Both the position numbers and the translations under genes were made by a program. Under the pieces are notes generated by a model, which saw nothing but the letters and a program-made list of their open reading frames with translations, was not told the origin of the DNA and made no database searches. Positions 6,682 to 13,338 of a DNA stretch of 13,339 nucleotides are shown one piece after another. Each line of letters starts with the position of its first letter. Positions within the stretch are counted from its first letter, which is position 1. Source of the DNA: an uncultured Bacillaceae bacterium (GTDB lineage: Bacteria > Bacillota > Bacilli > Bacillales > Alkalibacillaceae); assembly GCA_937958375.1 (NCBI GenBank), contig CALGNY010000003.1:1-13339 (forward strand), read 5' to 3'.

Positions 6682-6826
6682 CCACCCATTTATCTGTAAT
6701 GGACACCCATAAGTTTTTAATCGATTGAAAATGGACGCTCATACTTATGGATTTCACACCCATGAACAAAAATTTCACACCCATTTTCGAAACAAACACG
6801 CTCATACATCATGTTTACACACCCAT
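6682..6826 (-). repeat. Array of seven phased octamers (ATGGGTGT / ATGAGCGT) at 21-bp spacing
   Basis: On the minus strand ATGGGTGT occurs at 6826-6819, 6784-6777, 6763-6756 and 6710-6703, ATGAGCGT at 6805-6798 and 6742-6735, and ATGGGTGG at 6689-6682. Neighbouring units are exactly 21 bp apart except for one 32-bp step (6742 to 6710). The 13-bp stretches between octamers differ, though some share their first bases (GAAAT twice, CCATT twice). Twenty-one bp is two helical turns, so all octamers but for one step face the same side of the DNA. Function unknown. Confidence 0.85.
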
Positions 6827-6983
6827 AACGAATCGTCATATATCTTTTTAGCTCCTCGGGTAGTCGTAATGCTTTATCAGAATACGGATCCAACCATACA
6901 TACAGTTTCCTACCAATAAATAAACGTTTAACTTCAAAATCGTTTTGGGTAAGGTTTATTAGAACAACGAAAGGAGTGATCAA
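6717..6983 (-). other. Open frame of doubtful coding status overlapping the octamer array
   Basis: An 88-codon frame runs across the array on the minus strand. Its middle part (FIGRKLYVWLDPYSDKALRL and a following PEELKRYMT) reads like real protein, and its end repeats a seven-residue pattern (YGCVNMM, YERVCFE, NGCEIFV, HGCEIHK, YERPFSI) dictated by the 21-bp repeats. Against a functional gene: the only upstream start is a TTG without a ribosome binding site, the frame covers the SigB promoter of the neighbouring gene, and two repeat units lie beyond the stop codon. It may be a decayed gene fragment or chance. Confidence 0.25.
6926..6952 (+). promoter_or_regulatory. SigB-type promoter of the GlsB-like gene
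   Basis: GTTTAA (6926-6931), a 15-nt spacer and GGGTAA (6947-6952) match the SigB consensus at all positions. The -10 lies 33 bases before the ATG at 6986, with the ribosome binding site AAAGGAGTG between. Confidence 0.7.
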
Positions 6984-6985
6984 CC

Positions 6986-7231
6986 ATGTTAGGATTTTTA
7001 CTATATTTATTAGTCGGTGGTATTATTGGCTGGATTGCCGGATTGATTTTGGGCGGCGTTCCCGGTGGCATTATCGGGAATATCGTCGCTGGTGTGATCG
7101 GGGCTTGGATCGGGCACTCACTGCTTGGTTCATTCGGTCCTGTCATCGCCGACATCGCCATTATTCCAGCGATCATCGGTGCCTTGATTTTTGTGGCGAT
7201 CTTAAGCTTGATTTTAAAATTAATCCGATAA
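6986..7231 (+). CDS. GlsB/YeaQ/YmgE family stress-response membrane protein
   Basis: This is an 81-residue, very hydrophobic, glycine-rich protein with about three short transmembrane helices (residues 3-22, 26-47, 52-78) and a C-terminal KLIR. The pattern LVGGIIGWIAGLILGG...PGGIIGNIVAGVIGAWIG is the hallmark of the family once called transglycosylase-associated proteins. The name does not imply a proven enzyme activity; members are envelope stress proteins, and B. subtilis relatives such as YdaS and YwzA are SigB-dependent (from memory). AAAGGAGTG at 6970-6978 precedes the ATG by about 7 nt. Its own SigB-type promoter sits upstream, so it is a single-gene unit ending at the hairpin 7239-7270. 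Confidence 0.92.
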   Translation: MLGFLLYLLVGGIIGWIAGLILGGVPGGIIGNIVAGVIGAWIGHSLLGSFGPVIADIAIIPAIIGALIFVAILSLILKLIR

Positions 7232-7238
7232 AAAAATG

Positions 7239-7270
7239 ACGCTAGTCGGAGCACTGACTCTGACTAGCGT
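7239..7270. terminator. Bidirectional terminator between the GlsB-like gene and the zinc-ribbon-like membrane protein gene
   Basis: A 13-bp stem (7239-7251 with 7258-7270, one G-T pair) has a 6-nt loop. The downstream T run is interrupted on the plus strand (TTCATTTTA) and better on the minus strand (ATTTTTTTAT), so it should serve the minus-strand gene best. Confidence 0.8.
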
Positions 7271-7276
7271 TTCATT

Positions 7277-7618
7277 TTATGCGTGACCTGGCAATTTTCT
7301 TTCAAACAAGATCCAACTGAACAAACGGTAAATCGGATAAATCAAACAGAGTACATAAACAAATACCGGAACTTCCAGAACTAGGACAAAACTGATGATT
7401 AGCCCGATAAAAATAAGTGTCATCACATTGCCGTAGGTTCCATTGATCGGCATCGCATCAAAAAACATGGACGACTGCTCCCTTTTCATTTGCACATGTT
7501 CTTTAAAGCATTCTTTATGAAACGGTCGCATAACCATTTTCATATTGGAGACGACTAAACCTGATTTCGATTCGATCGGTTTTTTGCATCGAATGCAGGT
7601 AACTTGATTTTCTGCCAT
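7277..7618 (-). CDS. Small membrane protein with CxxC/HxxC zinc-binding-like head, function unknown
   Basis: This is a 113-residue protein in two parts. The N-terminal head carries C8 and C11 (VTCIRCKKPIE) and H34 and C37 (FHKECF), an arrangement that could hold one zinc ion like half of a LIM or zinc-ribbon fold. The C-terminal half has two hydrophobic segments, about residues 63-82 and 85-104, then a basic tail ERKLPGHA. I do not recognise a named family. The ATG at 7618 has AAGGATGG upstream. It is convergent with the GlsB-like gene and divergent from the flavin oxidoreductase gene across 94 bases, so it is probably a single-gene unit. Confidence 0.75.
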   Translation of the reverse strand: MAENQVTCIRCKKPIESKSGLVVSNMKMVMRPFHKECFKEHVQMKREQSSMFFDAMPINGTYGNVMTLIFIGLIISFVLVLEVPVFVYVLCLIYPIYRLFSWILFERKLPGHA

Positions 7619-7680
7619 TTACGAATCCATCCTTTATGTAAAGCATAAACATTGAAAAATACCTTCATCTCTAAAACAAT

Positions 7681-7686
7681 TATAAT
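7681..7686 (+). promoter_or_regulatory. Possible SigA -10 box for the LLM oxidoreductase gene
   Basis: A perfect TATAAT lies 32 bases before the start codon. The best TTGAAA (7652-7657) is 23 bp upstream of it, too far for a standard -35, so the promoter is only suggested. Confidence 0.3.
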
Positions 7687-7712
7687 CATACCCTAACGAA
7701 AGAAAGGTGTCG

Positions 7713-8723
7713 ATGATGTCGATCCATTTAAGTGTACTTGAACAATCACCAGTTTTACAAGGGAGTCATCCGCAAGAAGCACTCCAACAAACGATCGAAT
7801 TGGCAAAACATGTAGACCGATTAGGCTATAAACGATTCTGGATGAGTGAGCACCACAGCACGAAAAGTTTGGCGGGTTCCGCTCCCGAATTACTGACCGG
7901 AATCATCGCGCAGGCGACCGAGCGAATCAAGGTTGGGACAGGTGGTGTCCTTTTACCGCATTATAGCACATACAAAGTCGCCGAGATTTTTCGAATTTTA
8001 GAAGGGTTGTACCCTGGACGGATTGATCTCGGTGTTGGGAGGGCGCCTGGTGGAATGCCTGGTGTCAACTATGCGTTGAATCGAGGAAAATACCCTGATG
8101 TACATAGTTTTCCGCAACAGGTAGCGCATCTGCTTTCCTATCTGGAAGGTGGCAGTCCGGAAGGCTATCAAATGGTGGCCACTCCACTCGGTCCGACGAC
8201 GCCTCCTGTTTGGGTACTTGGCTCTAGCGGTGGTAGTGCGGGTTTGGCGGGTGAACTCGGTACCAATTATACGTTTGCCCAATTCATTAACCCAGAAGGT
8301 GGACCGGCTGCGATTCAGAACTATTATGACCATTTCATCCCGCCTCAAAAAGGTGATGAACCGAAAGCGAGTGCCGCCGTCTTCACGGTCGTTGGTGAAA
8401 CGGAAAAAGAAGCTGAATATCTGGCCTCCACCCTTGACCTTTCTATGTTAATGGCTGACCAAGGCCAAGTGCGTGACCATTTCGTGGCACCCGAGATTGC
8501 GAGCAGGCACCAATATACTTATTTTGAAGCCGAACGAGTTAAGCATAATCGGAATCGGATGATTGTTGGCGATGCGCAGAGTGTCAAACAACAAATCGAG
8601 GAGATGGCAAAAGCGTTTCAAATCGATGAAATTATCGCTAACATTATTGTTCACCCATTTGAGAAGCGATTAGAAGGATACGAACGGTTAGCGAATGTTT
8701 TTCAATTGGACAAAAATGAATAG
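7713..8723 (+). CDS. LLM-class flavin-dependent oxidoreductase (MsnO8-like)
   Basis: This is a TIM-barrel flavoenzyme of the bacterial luciferase-like family, expected to use FMN or F420-like flavin to oxidise an unknown small molecule. Family blocks are the start SIHLSVLEQSP, then LGYKRFWMSEHH near residue 40, VGTGGVLLPHYSTYKVAE near 75-92, and LYPGRIDLGVGRAPGG near 100. These are the wording of the MsnO8-type group. About 336 residues is the normal length. AAAGG at 7703-7707 sets the start at ATG 7713 or the adjacent ATG 7716; GTG 7707 overlaps the site. The stop codon TAG runs into the ribosome binding site of the next gene, so the two are surely co-translated. Substrate is not inferable. 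Confidence 0.9.
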   Translation: MMSIHLSVLEQSPVLQGSHPQEALQQTIELAKHVDRLGYKRFWMSEHHSTKSLAGSAPELLTGIIAQATERIKVGTGGVLLPHYSTYKVAEIFRILEGLYPGRIDLGVGRAPGGMPGVNYALNRGKYPDVHSFPQQVAHLLSYLEGGSPEGYQMVATPLGPTTPPVWVLGSSGGSAGLAGELGTNYTFAQFINPEGGPAAIQNYYDHFIPPQKGDEPKASAAVFTVVGETEKEAEYLASTLDLSMLMADQGQVRDHFVAPEIASRHQYTYFEAERVKHNRNRMIVGDAQSVKQQIEEMAKAFQIDEIIANIIVHPFEKRLEGYERLANVFQLDKNE

Positions 8724-8737
8724 GAGGATTGATGTTC

Positions 8738-9412
8738 ATGCCAGCATTTGATCATTTAATTATTTTTTCAAAAAATCCCGAAGCCCACGCTTCCACTTTC
8801 CGCTCGGTTCATGGTCTTCAAGCCGTACCCGGCGGTGAGCATTCCCAGTGGGGAACGTATAATTACTTAGCATTTATGAAAAACAACAGTTATATCGAGT
8901 GGCTCGGCATCCGAGATCACACACCAGCACAGCAGTCCGACAATCCGTTGATCCAACAAACCGTCTATGCGGAGCAACAAGGGATTGAAGGGCCGATCCA
9001 ATTTGCCTTGCGCGTTGCGAATATGGATGATTATATCGAACATTTTCAAAAAAGCGACATTCCTTATCAAGGACCATTTCCAGGTCAGCGAACGCGAAAG
9101 GATGGGAGTTTACTGGAGTGGCGCATGCTGTTTCCGGAATTTGAAATCGGCCACACCCCACTTCCGTTTTTGATCGAATGGAATGGCGAGGGTAATTTAC
9201 CTGAATCGAAGGAGCAACTCAACTCGGTACCGTTTACAGAAATACAAATCTTTACAGAGAGTCCGACTGATTACGCAGATCAACTGGAAACCATTTATCG
9301 GCTTTCCCCTAAGGAAGATGGTTTTTTCAACTTAGAAAACGGAAGGATTGACGTGCAGCAAGGAGATGGAATGGTCGCTAAGTTTGATAGCATACGCTTC
9401 CAATCGCAATAA
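8738..9412 (+). CDS. VOC superfamily (glyoxalase-like) protein
   Basis: This is a 224-residue protein with the vicinal-oxygen-chelate fold, in the Glyoxalase_3-like branch. The first module starts MPAFDHLIIFSKNP; HD/FDH with the later E of YIEWLGI are typical metal-side residues of VOC proteins. The second module contains LEWRMLFPEF and PFLIEWNGEG. The activity is unknown; relatives include isomerases, dioxygenases and resistance proteins. AGGAGG at 8722-8727 is 10 nt before ATG 8738 and 4 nt before ATG 8732, so a start two codons earlier is possible. Its ribosome binding site overlaps the stop codon of the LLM oxidoreductase gene. A perfect hairpin terminator closes the two-gene unit. Confidence 0.85.
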   Translation: MPAFDHLIIFSKNPEAHASTFRSVHGLQAVPGGEHSQWGTYNYLAFMKNNSYIEWLGIRDHTPAQQSDNPLIQQTVYAEQQGIEGPIQFALRVANMDDYIEHFQKSDIPYQGPFPGQRTRKDGSLLEWRMLFPEFEIGHTPLPFLIEWNGEGNLPESKEQLNSVPFTEIQIFTESPTDYADQLETIYRLSPKEDGFFNLENGRIDVQQGDGMVAKFDSIRFQSQ

Positions 9413-9421
9413 GTTTTTATG

Positions 9422-9461
9422 GAGTTTTTGTGGGAGATCGTTAACCACAAAAACTCTTTTT
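9422..9461 (+). terminator. Intrinsic terminator of the LLM-VOC operon
   Basis: A 12-bp perfect stem GAGTTTTTGTGG / CCACAAAAACTC (9422-9433 with 9445-9456) with an 11-nt loop is followed by five T residues. Confidence 0.9.
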
Positions 9462-9515
9462 ATAAAACCAATTTCTTTCTATTCCCGAAATATTCTTTAT
9501 CCGAAATAACTTTTT

Positions 9516-9524
9516 TGCTACAAT
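9516..9524 (+). promoter_or_regulatory. Candidate extended -10 promoter of pepF
   Basis: TGC-TACAAT at 9516-9524 is an extended -10 element; TTTATC-like sequence about 17 bp upstream is a weak -35. Initiation near 9531 would leave a leader of about 38 bases with the ribosome binding site TGGAGGG before ATG 9569. Confidence 0.45.
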
Positions 9525-9568
9525 TGACATAGGTTTTAGAAAATTATGAAGGCTAATGGAGGGATACG

Positions 9569-11353
9569 ATGTCCTATTCACAAGTATGGGATTTGGATGT
9601 TTTCTTTGAGGGTGGAAGTGAATCCCCTCAGCTGCGGAAACATTTGGATGAAACGACCAAGAAAGTTCATGCATTCTCTGAAAAACTGACTACCTTTTCG
9701 ACACCAGAAAACGCCAATGCTGCCGAATCGATTGCCGAGTTGCTGGAAGAAGGTTCACAGATTCAGCTCGATCTGAGCCAAGCGGGCGGATTCATCAGTT
9801 GTTTAGAAGCACAAGATATGAGTGACACGAAAGCCAGTGAATTACGTAGTGAATTGACACAACTAGGTGCCCAGTTCAGTTCCTCTTTCAATACGTTGGA
9901 GCAAAAACTCGCCAAAACCGAACAAACCGTTTGGGACCAACTGATCGAGAATGAAAAACTGGCTGACTTTTCATTTGTTTTGAATGAGTGGCGAACGAAA
10001 TCAAAAGACCAACTTTCCGAAAAAGAAGAGTCGTTGATTTCTGCCCTTTCCGTTGATGGGTATCATGCGTGGGGTCAAATGTACAATACGATCGTCAGCC
10101 GTATGACCATCAAGGTTACGGTTGACGGAGAAGAAAAAGAACTTTCTGTCGGTCAGGCGAATAATTTATTGTCGCACGAGGATCCGGCTGTACGTAAGGA
10201 AGTCTATGAAAAACTGGAAGAGGTCTGGCAAAGTAATGAAGCGTTATTTTCCAGAACACTGAACCACTTGGCTGGCTTCCGTTTGAATGTGTACGAAAAA
10301 AGAGGCTGGGACAGTGTGTTAAAAGAGCCACTGGATTACAACCGGATGCAGCAGGAAACCTTGGATGCGATGTGGAATGCCATCACGAAAAACAAAGCAC
10401 CGTTCGTTCAATTTCTAGAACGGAAAGCGAAATTACTAGGAAAAGACCAACTCGATTGGTATGATCTCAATGCGTCCACTCAAAAAAATCAACAAAAGCT
10501 TTCCTATGACGAAGGCGCTGCATTCATCATGAAGCATTTCAAAGATTTCAGCCCGAAAATGGCAGATTTCACGAAAATGGCTTTTGAAGATCGGTGGATT
10601 GAAGCCGAAGACCGTTCAGGAAAACGTCCGGGAGGTTTCTGTACAGGACTTCCGCGCAGCCAGCAGTCCCGTATTTTCATGACTTATAGTGGAACGATGT
10701 CAAACGTGGCGACCCTTGCACACGAACTCGGACATGCTTTCCATAGTTATGTGCTTCGCGAAGTTCATCCGCTGAACCGGCGGTATGCCATGAACGTCGC
10801 TGAAACGGCGTCTACCTTTGCGGAAATGATTGTTGCAGACGCTTCCGTCAAAGAAGCTGCGACCAATGAAGATAAAATTGCTCTACTAGAGGATAAAATC
10901 CAGCGTAGCGTTGCCTTTTTCATGAACATTCACTCCCGTTTCCTATTTGAAACACGATTCTATGAAGAACGCAAAAACGGATTTGTTTCCGCTACCCGGT
11001 TGAATGCACTCACCGACGAGGCACAGCGGGAAGCCTACGTTGACACCGTCGCAACAACCAGCCCTACTTTTTGGGCAAACAAACTGCACTTCCATATTAC
11101 GGGCGTGCCGTTTTATAACTTCCCATATACGTTCGGTTACCTATTCTCCTTAGCAATTTACTCAAAAGCTCTGGAAGAAGGAACAAATTATGAGGACAAA
11201 TACATTGCTCTACTGCAAGATACCGCACGAATGACGACCGAAGATTTGGCGAAAAAACACCTCGGCGAAGACATCACCAAGGAAGCCTTCTGGGAAAAAG
11301 CCATTGAGGTTTGTAAACAAGACGTAGAAGAATACTTGCGATTGACCGAGTAA
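9569..11353 (+). CDS. pepF: M3 family oligoendopeptidase (PepF-type, clade 3)
   Basis: This is a cytosolic zinc metallopeptidase that cuts short peptides, probably recycling oligopeptides. The 594 residues fit the family. The zinc motif is HELGH at 385-389 (H385, E386, H389) in TLAHELGHAFHSY, and E412 in the following NVAETASTFAEM block is the likely third ligand. The N-terminal helical domain (about 1-200) includes the oligopeptidase F N-terminal region. GFCTGLPRSQQSRIFMTYSGT before the zinc helix and HFHITGVPFYNFPYTFGYLFS near the C-terminus are substrate-site blocks of M3 peptidases. All key residues are present. TGGAGGG precedes the ATG at a normal distance. It stands alone, flanked by terminators on both sides, so it is a single-gene transcription unit. 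Confidence 0.95.
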   Translation: MSYSQVWDLDVFFEGGSESPQLRKHLDETTKKVHAFSEKLTTFSTPENANAAESIAELLEEGSQIQLDLSQAGGFISCLEAQDMSDTKASELRSELTQLGAQFSSSFNTLEQKLAKTEQTVWDQLIENEKLADFSFVLNEWRTKSKDQLSEKEESLISALSVDGYHAWGQMYNTIVSRMTIKVTVDGEEKELSVGQANNLLSHEDPAVRKEVYEKLEEVWQSNEALFSRTLNHLAGFRLNVYEKRGWDSVLKEPLDYNRMQQETLDAMWNAITKNKAPFVQFLERKAKLLGKDQLDWYDLNASTQKNQQKLSYDEGAAFIMKHFKDFSPKMADFTKMAFEDRWIEAEDRSGKRPGGFCTGLPRSQQSRIFMTYSGTMSNVATLAHELGHAFHSYVLREVHPLNRRYAMNVAETASTFAEMIVADASVKEAATNEDKIALLEDKIQRSVAFFMNIHSRFLFETRFYEERKNGFVSATRLNALTDEAQREAYVDTVATTSPTFWANKLHFHITGVPFYNFPYTFGYLFSLAIYSKALEEGTNYEDKYIALLQDTARMTTEDLAKKHLGEDITKEAFWEKAIEVCKQDVEEYLRLTE

Positions 11354-11360
11354 AGAATGG

Positions 11361-11403
11361 AAAACTCCAAGCAGCAGCTGATCAGCTGAGCTTGGAGTTT
11401 TTG
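11361..11403 (+). terminator. Intrinsic terminator of pepF
   Basis: The stem AAAACTCCAAGC / GCTTGGAGTTTT (11361-11372 with 11390-11401) encloses a 14-bp perfect palindrome, CAGCTGATCAGCTG (11375-11388), so the hairpin is almost fully paired. T residues continue after the stem to 11403. Confidence 0.88.
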
Positions 11404-11550
11404 TTTGGTTTTGGTTGCTGAATCGGGGGTATTTAAGCATAGGGACTGTTTGTCAGTGCGTTGAGAGAGCAAAAATTAAAGCTCAACGCAGTGAGCCCGC
11501 CTGTCAGCACTAAGTTCGCTTTTCAGCCGCATTCCAACCCGATCCAAAAC
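11404..11550. other. Unexplained intergenic segment with inverted repeat
   Basis: No gene is seen between the terminators of pepF and the DUF368 gene. A 9-bp inverted repeat TGCGTTGAG / CTCAACGCA (11457-11465 with 11482-11490) surrounds a 16-base AT-rich spacer. TGTCAG occurs directly before the left arm (11451-11456) and again after the right arm (11502-11507). The ends of a mobile element could not be defined. It may be a structured transcript, a degraded repeat, or nothing. Confidence 0.4.
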
Positions 11551-11552
11551 AA

Positions 11553-11599
11553 AAAAGTAGTTCCTCACGAGGCCTCTTCCCCGCTACCGAACTACTTTT
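11553..11599 (-). terminator. Intrinsic terminator of the DUF368/PopT gene
   Basis: An 11-bp perfect stem (AAAAGTAGTTC at 11553-11563 with its complement at 11589-11599) has a 25-nt loop. On the minus strand the stem is followed by a run of T. It begins within three bases of the stop codon of the minus-strand gene. Confidence 0.82.
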
Positions 11600-11601
11600 G
11601 C

Positions 11602-12426
11602 TTAATCCTCTGTCAATTCCAGCTTCCCGAGTCCATAGGCTGCAATCAAACCCGCAATCAAGCAAATGATGCTCAATACATTTCTCATCATGTCGCTCTC
11701 AAAGCCAGGATAGATGACAACGAGGGCTCCGATGACGAGACCGATAATCATCGCGTAGGTTTGGAAATAAAAACGATTGAATAATGCGCGAATGATCCGG
11801 CTCATGATCAATAAGCCTAGAACGATTCCTAATCCCAACGGAATCAAGGCTTCGAACACCAAGTTTTCGATGGAGTAGGTAAACGTCGTATACATTCCCA
11901 CAAGCAACAATAAAAATGATCCACTAATGCCAGGCAGAATCATCGCTGAGCTTGCTAACCAACCGGATAAAAATAATAGAATATAATCCGTGCCGGCAAA
12001 TTCCGTCATCGGTTCAATGGACGAATCGGATTGGAAAACGACCATTGACCCGACAAAAATAGCTGCCAAGATCAAGATCAAATAATGGGACCCTCCAAAT
12101 TCTTTTGAAGCTTCTGCTTTTCTCCATAAAAATGGAATGACACCGGCAATCAACCCAAGAAACGTAAATTGCAACTGATTCGGATAATGCTCAAATAACC
12201 AATTGATAATTCCACTGAAGAAATATAAAGCAGCGAGTACGCCGACACCTAACGGAACCAGGAAAGCCGCATGCTTTTTCCATTCTTTCGTTAAAATGCC
12301 GTTGATTCCTTCAATCAAGCCTCGATAAATTCCAAGAACAACTGCAATGGTACCTCCGCTTACCCCTGGGATAATATCGCTGATTCCCATAAGAAAGCCG
12401 CGGTAAAGGTTTCTCCATTCAATCAT
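11602..12426 (-). CDS. popT: DUF368 membrane protein, PopT-type polyprenyl-phosphate transporter
   Basis: DUF368 (PopT) proteins are one of two families shown to return undecaprenyl phosphate to the inner membrane face, where it is reused as lipid carrier for peptidoglycan and teichoic acid synthesis; DedA/UptA is the other. The protein is polytopic with about eight hydrophobic segments. GISDIIPGVSGGTIAVVLGIY near the start and ILPGISGSFLLLLVGMY in the middle are the two internally repeated PGxSG re-entrant motifs of the family. ATG 12426 (MIEWRNLYRGFLMG) is chosen because homologues start there; an open frame extends to ATG 12465, but that codon directly abuts a TATAAT box. ATG 12441 is also possible. 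No cognate neighbours are present; a single-gene unit is likely. Confidence 0.88.
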   Translation of the reverse strand: MIEWRNLYRGFLMGISDIIPGVSGGTIAVVLGIYRGLIEGINGILTKEWKKHAAFLVPLGVGVLAALYFFSGIINWLFEHYPNQLQFTFLGLIAGVIPFLWRKAEASKEFGGSHYLILILAAIFVGSMVVFQSDSSIEPMTEFAGTDYILLFLSGWLASSAMILPGISGSFLLLLVGMYTTFTYSIENLVFEALIPLGLGIVLGLLIMSRIIRALFNRFYFQTYAMIIGLVIGALVVIYPGFESDMMRNVLSIICLIAGLIAAYGLGKLELTED

Positions 12427-12465
12427 ATATGTAATCCCCATTTCCTCGTTCGGTTTACTGTCCAT

Positions 12466-12471
12466 ATTATA
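12466..12471 (-). promoter_or_regulatory. Possible -10 box for the PopT gene
   Basis: A perfect TATAAT on the minus strand lies about 40 bases before the chosen ATG at 12426. No good -35 is seen at 16-18 bp. If used, the upstream ATG at 12465 would lack a leader, which supports the internal start. Confidence 0.35.
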
Positions 12472-12534
12472 CTAGATATCAACCATTTATGCGTCCTATT
12501 TTATAGAAAAATATACAGAAGTATATGAAATCAA

Positions 12535-12566
12535 AAGGCTCTATCCCTCGTAAAGAATAGAGCCTT
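12535..12566 (-). terminator. Intrinsic terminator of the ABC ATPase gene
   Basis: A 10-bp perfect stem AAGGCTCTAT / ATAGAGCCTT (12535-12544 with 12557-12566) with a 12-nt loop continues on the minus strand into TTTTGATTT. It lies 8 bases after the stop codon of the minus-strand ATPase gene. Confidence 0.82.
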
Positions 12567-12573
12567 GCAAAAT

Positions 12574-13338
12574 TTATAATAGAATTTGAGGAACATGTGA
12601 TTGCGGATGGCGAATCACATGGGGTGATGCATGGTAGACGTTTTCCAACACATCCACGGTAATGATTTCTTCGCTCGTACCCTCACGAACGATTTTTCCT
12701 TCATCCATCAAAATCAATCGTTCACAAAATTGAGCAGCGAGATTCAAATCGTGCATAACCATCATCACAGTGAGGTTTTCTTTTTGTTGCCATTCGTTGA
12801 CGAGGTTCAACAGGCTCAACTGATGTCCGATATCAAGGAACGTCGTCGGTTCATCCAATAACAACAGTTTCGGCTGTTGGACCATCGCCTTGGCGACAGC
12901 TACGCGCTGCCTCTCCCCGCCGCTTAACGTATCAAGGAGTTGATCTTTCAAATGGGTGAGCGATGTGAATTCTAAGACTTCCTCAACCAACCGGTAATCC
13001 CTCTTCCCTTCTCGTTGAAAGAAACCTAGGTGAGGATAGCGGCCAAGCAAAACGGCATCGAACACACGAATCGGATAAGGAGCCAAGCCTTGTTGAGAAA
13101 GCATGGCAACCTGCTGAGCGAGTTTTTTGACGTTCCATTGTTGGACATTTTGCCCGCGGTACGTAATTTCCCCACTCGTTGGTTTTTCATAAGCCGAAAT
13201 CAGTTTCATCAGTGTAGACTTTCCGGCACCGTTCGGACCGATCAAGCCGACAGAGCTACCTTCAGATATATCGAAAGAAACACGATCGAGCAACACTTTA
13301 TCTTCTATTCTTTTGGTGACCTGTTGAATCGATAACAT
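12574..13338 (-). CDS. ABC transporter ATP-binding protein, iron-siderophore/heme/cobalamin importer type
   Basis: This is the cytosolic ATPase of a binding-protein-dependent importer of the FecE/HmuV/BtuD group. Over 254 residues: Walker A GPNGAGKST at 34-42, Q-loop at SQQG (81-84), YPHLG after LLGR (99-105) characteristic of this group, signature LSGGERQR at 138-145, Walker B LLLLDEP at 158-164, and the switch histidine in MHD at 195-197. All are intact. The ligand (siderophore, heme or cobalamin) cannot be told. The ATG is the last complete codon before the window end, so its ribosome binding site and the partner permease and binding-protein genes, expected upstream on the minus strand, lie off the right edge. 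A terminator follows at 12535-12566, so this is the last gene of its operon. Confidence 0.92.
   Translation of the reverse strand: MLSIQQVTKRIEDKVLLDRVSFDISEGSSVGLIGPNGAGKSTLMKLISAYEKPTSGEITYRGQNVQQWNVKKLAQQVAMLSQQGLAPYPIRVFDAVLLGRYPHLGFFQREGKRDYRLVEEVLEFTSLTHLKDQLLDTLSGGERQRVAVAKAMVQQPKLLLLDEPTTFLDIGHQLSLLNLVNEWQQKENLTVMMVMHDLNLAAQFCERLILMDEGKIVREGTSEEIITVDVLENVYHASPHVIRHPQSHVPQILL

Noticed and set aside
6682..6826. CRISPR array
   Set aside because: The repeated unit is only 8 bp with 13-bp gaps, comes in two versions, one step is 32 bp, and no cas gene is present.
9524..9529. TTGACA as the -35 of pepF
   Set aside because: No acceptable -10 lies 16-18 bp downstream; the overlapping extended -10 TGCTACAAT is the better reading.
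11461..11784. 107-codon plus-strand frame over the end of the PopT gene
   Set aside because: It crosses the PopT terminator and lies antisense to a conserved membrane protein; composition is not protein-like.
12427..12465. ATG 12465 as the start of the PopT gene
   Set aside because: It directly follows a TATAAT box and has no ribosome binding site; the added residues are not typical of the family.
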